Source: Thiotrichales bacterium
GTDB lineage: Bacteria > Pseudomonadota > Gammaproteobacteria > HK1
Direction of reading: 5' to 3'
DNA length: 64,000 nucleotides
Assembly (NCBI GenBank): GCA_026709935.1
Contig: JAPOSC010000004.1
Location: 186,789-250,788, forward strand
In this document: positions 62,851 through 64,000 of the stretch, piece after piece
Layout: every line of letters starts with the position of its first letter
Position numbering within the stretch: the stretch's first letter is position 1
Notes under the pieces: model-generated
Seen by the model: only the letters and a program-made list of their open reading frames with translations
Database searches by the model: none
What the model was told of the DNA's origin: nothing
Position numbers and translations under genes: made by a program

Positions 62851-62947
62851 GCATACAAACTGCGTGTCAAGCAGACTCTGCTACCAACCGTCGCCAATCG
62901 CTGGAGTTGAATACGGGAAAACATTATACCTCCGGGTGCGGGATAGC

Positions 62948-62977
62948 TTGACAGGCCAAAAACCCTATGGGTATATT
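62948..62977 (+). promoter_or_regulatory. Sigma-70-type promoter of the permease gene
   Basis: TTGACA (62948-62953) and TATATT (62972-62977) are separated by 18 bp in an AT-rich stretch about 45 nt upstream of the ATG at 63021. It is the clearest -35/-10 pair in this region. Confidence 0.75.
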
Positions 62978-62988
62978 TTCATCATATT

Positions 62989-63002
62989 TGCATTTTTATG
63001 CA
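62989..63002. promoter_or_regulatory. Candidate operator: TGCAT-TTTT-ATGCA inverted repeat
   Basis: A perfect 5-bp inverted repeat TGCAT/ATGCA lies just downstream of the promoter at 62948-62977, where a repressor such as the nearby SorC-type protein could block transcription. No second copy upstream of the transketolase gene is obvious. Confidence 0.4.
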
Positions 63003-63020
63003 TTCCTGGCGAGTAAAGAC

Positions 63021-64000
63021 ATGAATGTCGCTACACTGGAAGCAAAGGCAAGGCTTCGATTCACCGAATTCTTTTCGCTGCGAGGGGCGACCGGTCCGCT
63101 GCTGGGACTGCTCGCGCTGTGTGTTTTCCTCAGCTTCGCGACCGACTCGTTCCTGTCGATCAGAAACTTCCTGAATGTTCTGGACCAGATCACCGTGCTC
63201 GGCATCATGGCGGTGGGCATGACATTCGTCATCCTGATTGCCGGAATCGACCTCTCGGTCGGTTCGGTGATGGCGCTGTCGATGATGGTGCTCGGGTACC
63301 TGAATGTCGAAGCAGGCATGCCGATGGGCGTCGCCATCTCGGGGGCACTGGTCGCGGCGGCGCTGACCGGCTTCGTCGCCGGGTTGCTGATCACGGAGTT
63401 TCAGGTACCGCCGTTCATCGCAACGCTCGCCATGATGTCCATCGCACGCGGGCTCGCGAACATGATCACCAACGGCTCGCAGATCATCGGCTTCCCGCCC
63501 TGGTTCAACATGGGCGCCATCATTCGCTACGGGGGATTCCTGACCATCACCGTTGCGGTCATGCTGGTGGTGTTCGTGCTTGCCGTTCTCTTCCAGCGGT
63601 ACCGTGCGGGCGGCCGTGTGCTCTATGCAATCGGCGGCAACCCCGAGGTCGCGCGCCTGGCGGGCATCAATGTGAAACGCGCGACGGTGTTGGTCTACAC
63701 GGTGTGCGCCGGACTCGCCGGCCTGTCCGGAATACTGCTGGCGGCGCGTCTGGACGCGGTTCAACCAAGCTCCGGAATCGCCTATGAACTCGACGCCATC
63801 GCCGCGGTGGTCATTGGCGGAACCAGCCTTTCCGGCGGCACCGGTGGCGTCGGCGGGACCATCATCGGCGTGCTGATCATCGGCGTGCTGCGCAACGGCC
63901 TCAATCTGCTCAGCGTTTCTCCGTTCCTGCAGCAGGTGGTCATCGGCCTGGTCATCGTGCTGGCGGTGGCGGTCGAGACGTTCCAGCACAGAAAGAAGTG
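63021..64000 (+). CDS. Sugar ABC transporter permease (RbsC type), reaching the window end
   Basis: The frame opens at ATG 63021 and is still open at base 64000, 326 codons on, with the next codon beginning TG; it is missing from the ORF track for that reason. The ~10-span BPD_transp_2 family pattern is clear: VGMTFVILIAGIDLSVGSVMAL, FQVPPFIATLAMMSIARGLA, GNPEVARLAGINVKRATVLVYTVCAGLAGLSGILLAARL and AAVVIGGTSLSGGTGGVGGTIIGVLIIGVLRNGLNLL. It would import a monosaccharide or polyol with an ATPase and binding protein beyond the window. It is divergent from the transketolase/kinase unit. Confidence 0.92.
   Translation, partial: MNVATLEAKARLRFTEFFSLRGATGPLLGLLALCVFLSFATDSFLSIRNFLNVLDQITVLGIMAVGMTFVILIAGIDLSVGSVMALSMMVLGYLNVEAGMPMGVAISGALVAAALTGFVAGLLITEFQVPPFIATLAMMSIARGLANMITNGSQIIGFPPWFNMGAIIRYGGFLTITVAVMLVVFVLAVLFQRYRAGGRVLYAIGGNPEVARLAGINVKRATVLVYTVCAGLAGLSGILLAARLDAVQPSSGIAYELDAIAAVVIGGTSLSGGTGGVGGTIIGVLIIGVLRNGLNLLSVSPFLQQVVIGLVIVLAVAVETFQHRKK

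Overview
The window is GC-rich bacterial chromosome with dense, single-direction gene runs. The mix of genes (fur, a psp operon with a divergent pspF, fmdB near aspS, Bfr/Bfd, HemP, peptide and TRAP transporters, several CoA-transferases) suggests a free-living or host-associated, probably marine, gammaproteobacterium. That assignment is inferred from gene content only. There is no rRNA and no phage or transposon structural gene. Two tRNAs are present: a CAU tRNA (Ile2 or Met) and tRNA-Arg(ACG).

Layout. 0-11.6 kb is an iron region: a partial hisN-like gene, fur, the ferric ABC transporter genes fbpB, fbpA and fbpC (split over three sites and both strands), a DUF2325 protein, hemP, a decayed di-haem peroxidase (DUF1111), an imelysin without its N-terminus behind a PadR-like regulator, bfr and bfd. 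At least four good Fur boxes sit at the promoters. 11.6-20.6 kb is core and stress: rmuC, aspS, a Uma2 protein, a peroxiredoxin-like gene with an in-frame UGA at the catalytic cysteine position followed by a SECIS-like hairpin (a probable selenoprotein), pspABC with a sigma-54 promoter, pspF, fmdB and a tRNA. 20.6-27.5 kb is accessory: two DUF4143-type ATPases, a DUF3800 protein, a secreted Calx-beta-like protein, and a four-gene run containing a stand-alone Cas6/Cmx6-like protein and an S24-peptidase-like protein with no CRISPR array in view.

27.7-42.7 kb carries transporters (AbrB, DMT, MATE), a TcuA-like flavoprotein, and acyl-CoA metabolism: an overlapping CaiB / enoyl-CoA hydratase / IlvE operon facing a second set of CaiB, acyl-CoA dehydrogenase, MaoC and MmgE/PrpD. 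42.8-48.6 kb is a complete five-gene peptide ABC transporter on the minus strand. 49-58 kb has an MFS transporter, a TRAP transporter (dctMQP) and divergent hydantoinase/oxoprolinase genes (hyuA, hyuB). 58.2-64 kb is a sugar cluster: SorC-type regulator, FGGY kinase and a split transketolase on the minus strand, with a divergent RbsC-type permease that runs to the window edge.

The intergenic DNA has many hairpins: several strong terminators, a tandem 36-bp palindromic repeat, and a dispersed family of imperfect palindromes sharing ends such as GGTGAGAAAT/ATTTCTCACC. The most interesting points are the probable selenoprotein, the orphan Cas6 run, the repeat family, and the decay of the imelysin/DUF1111 iron genes.
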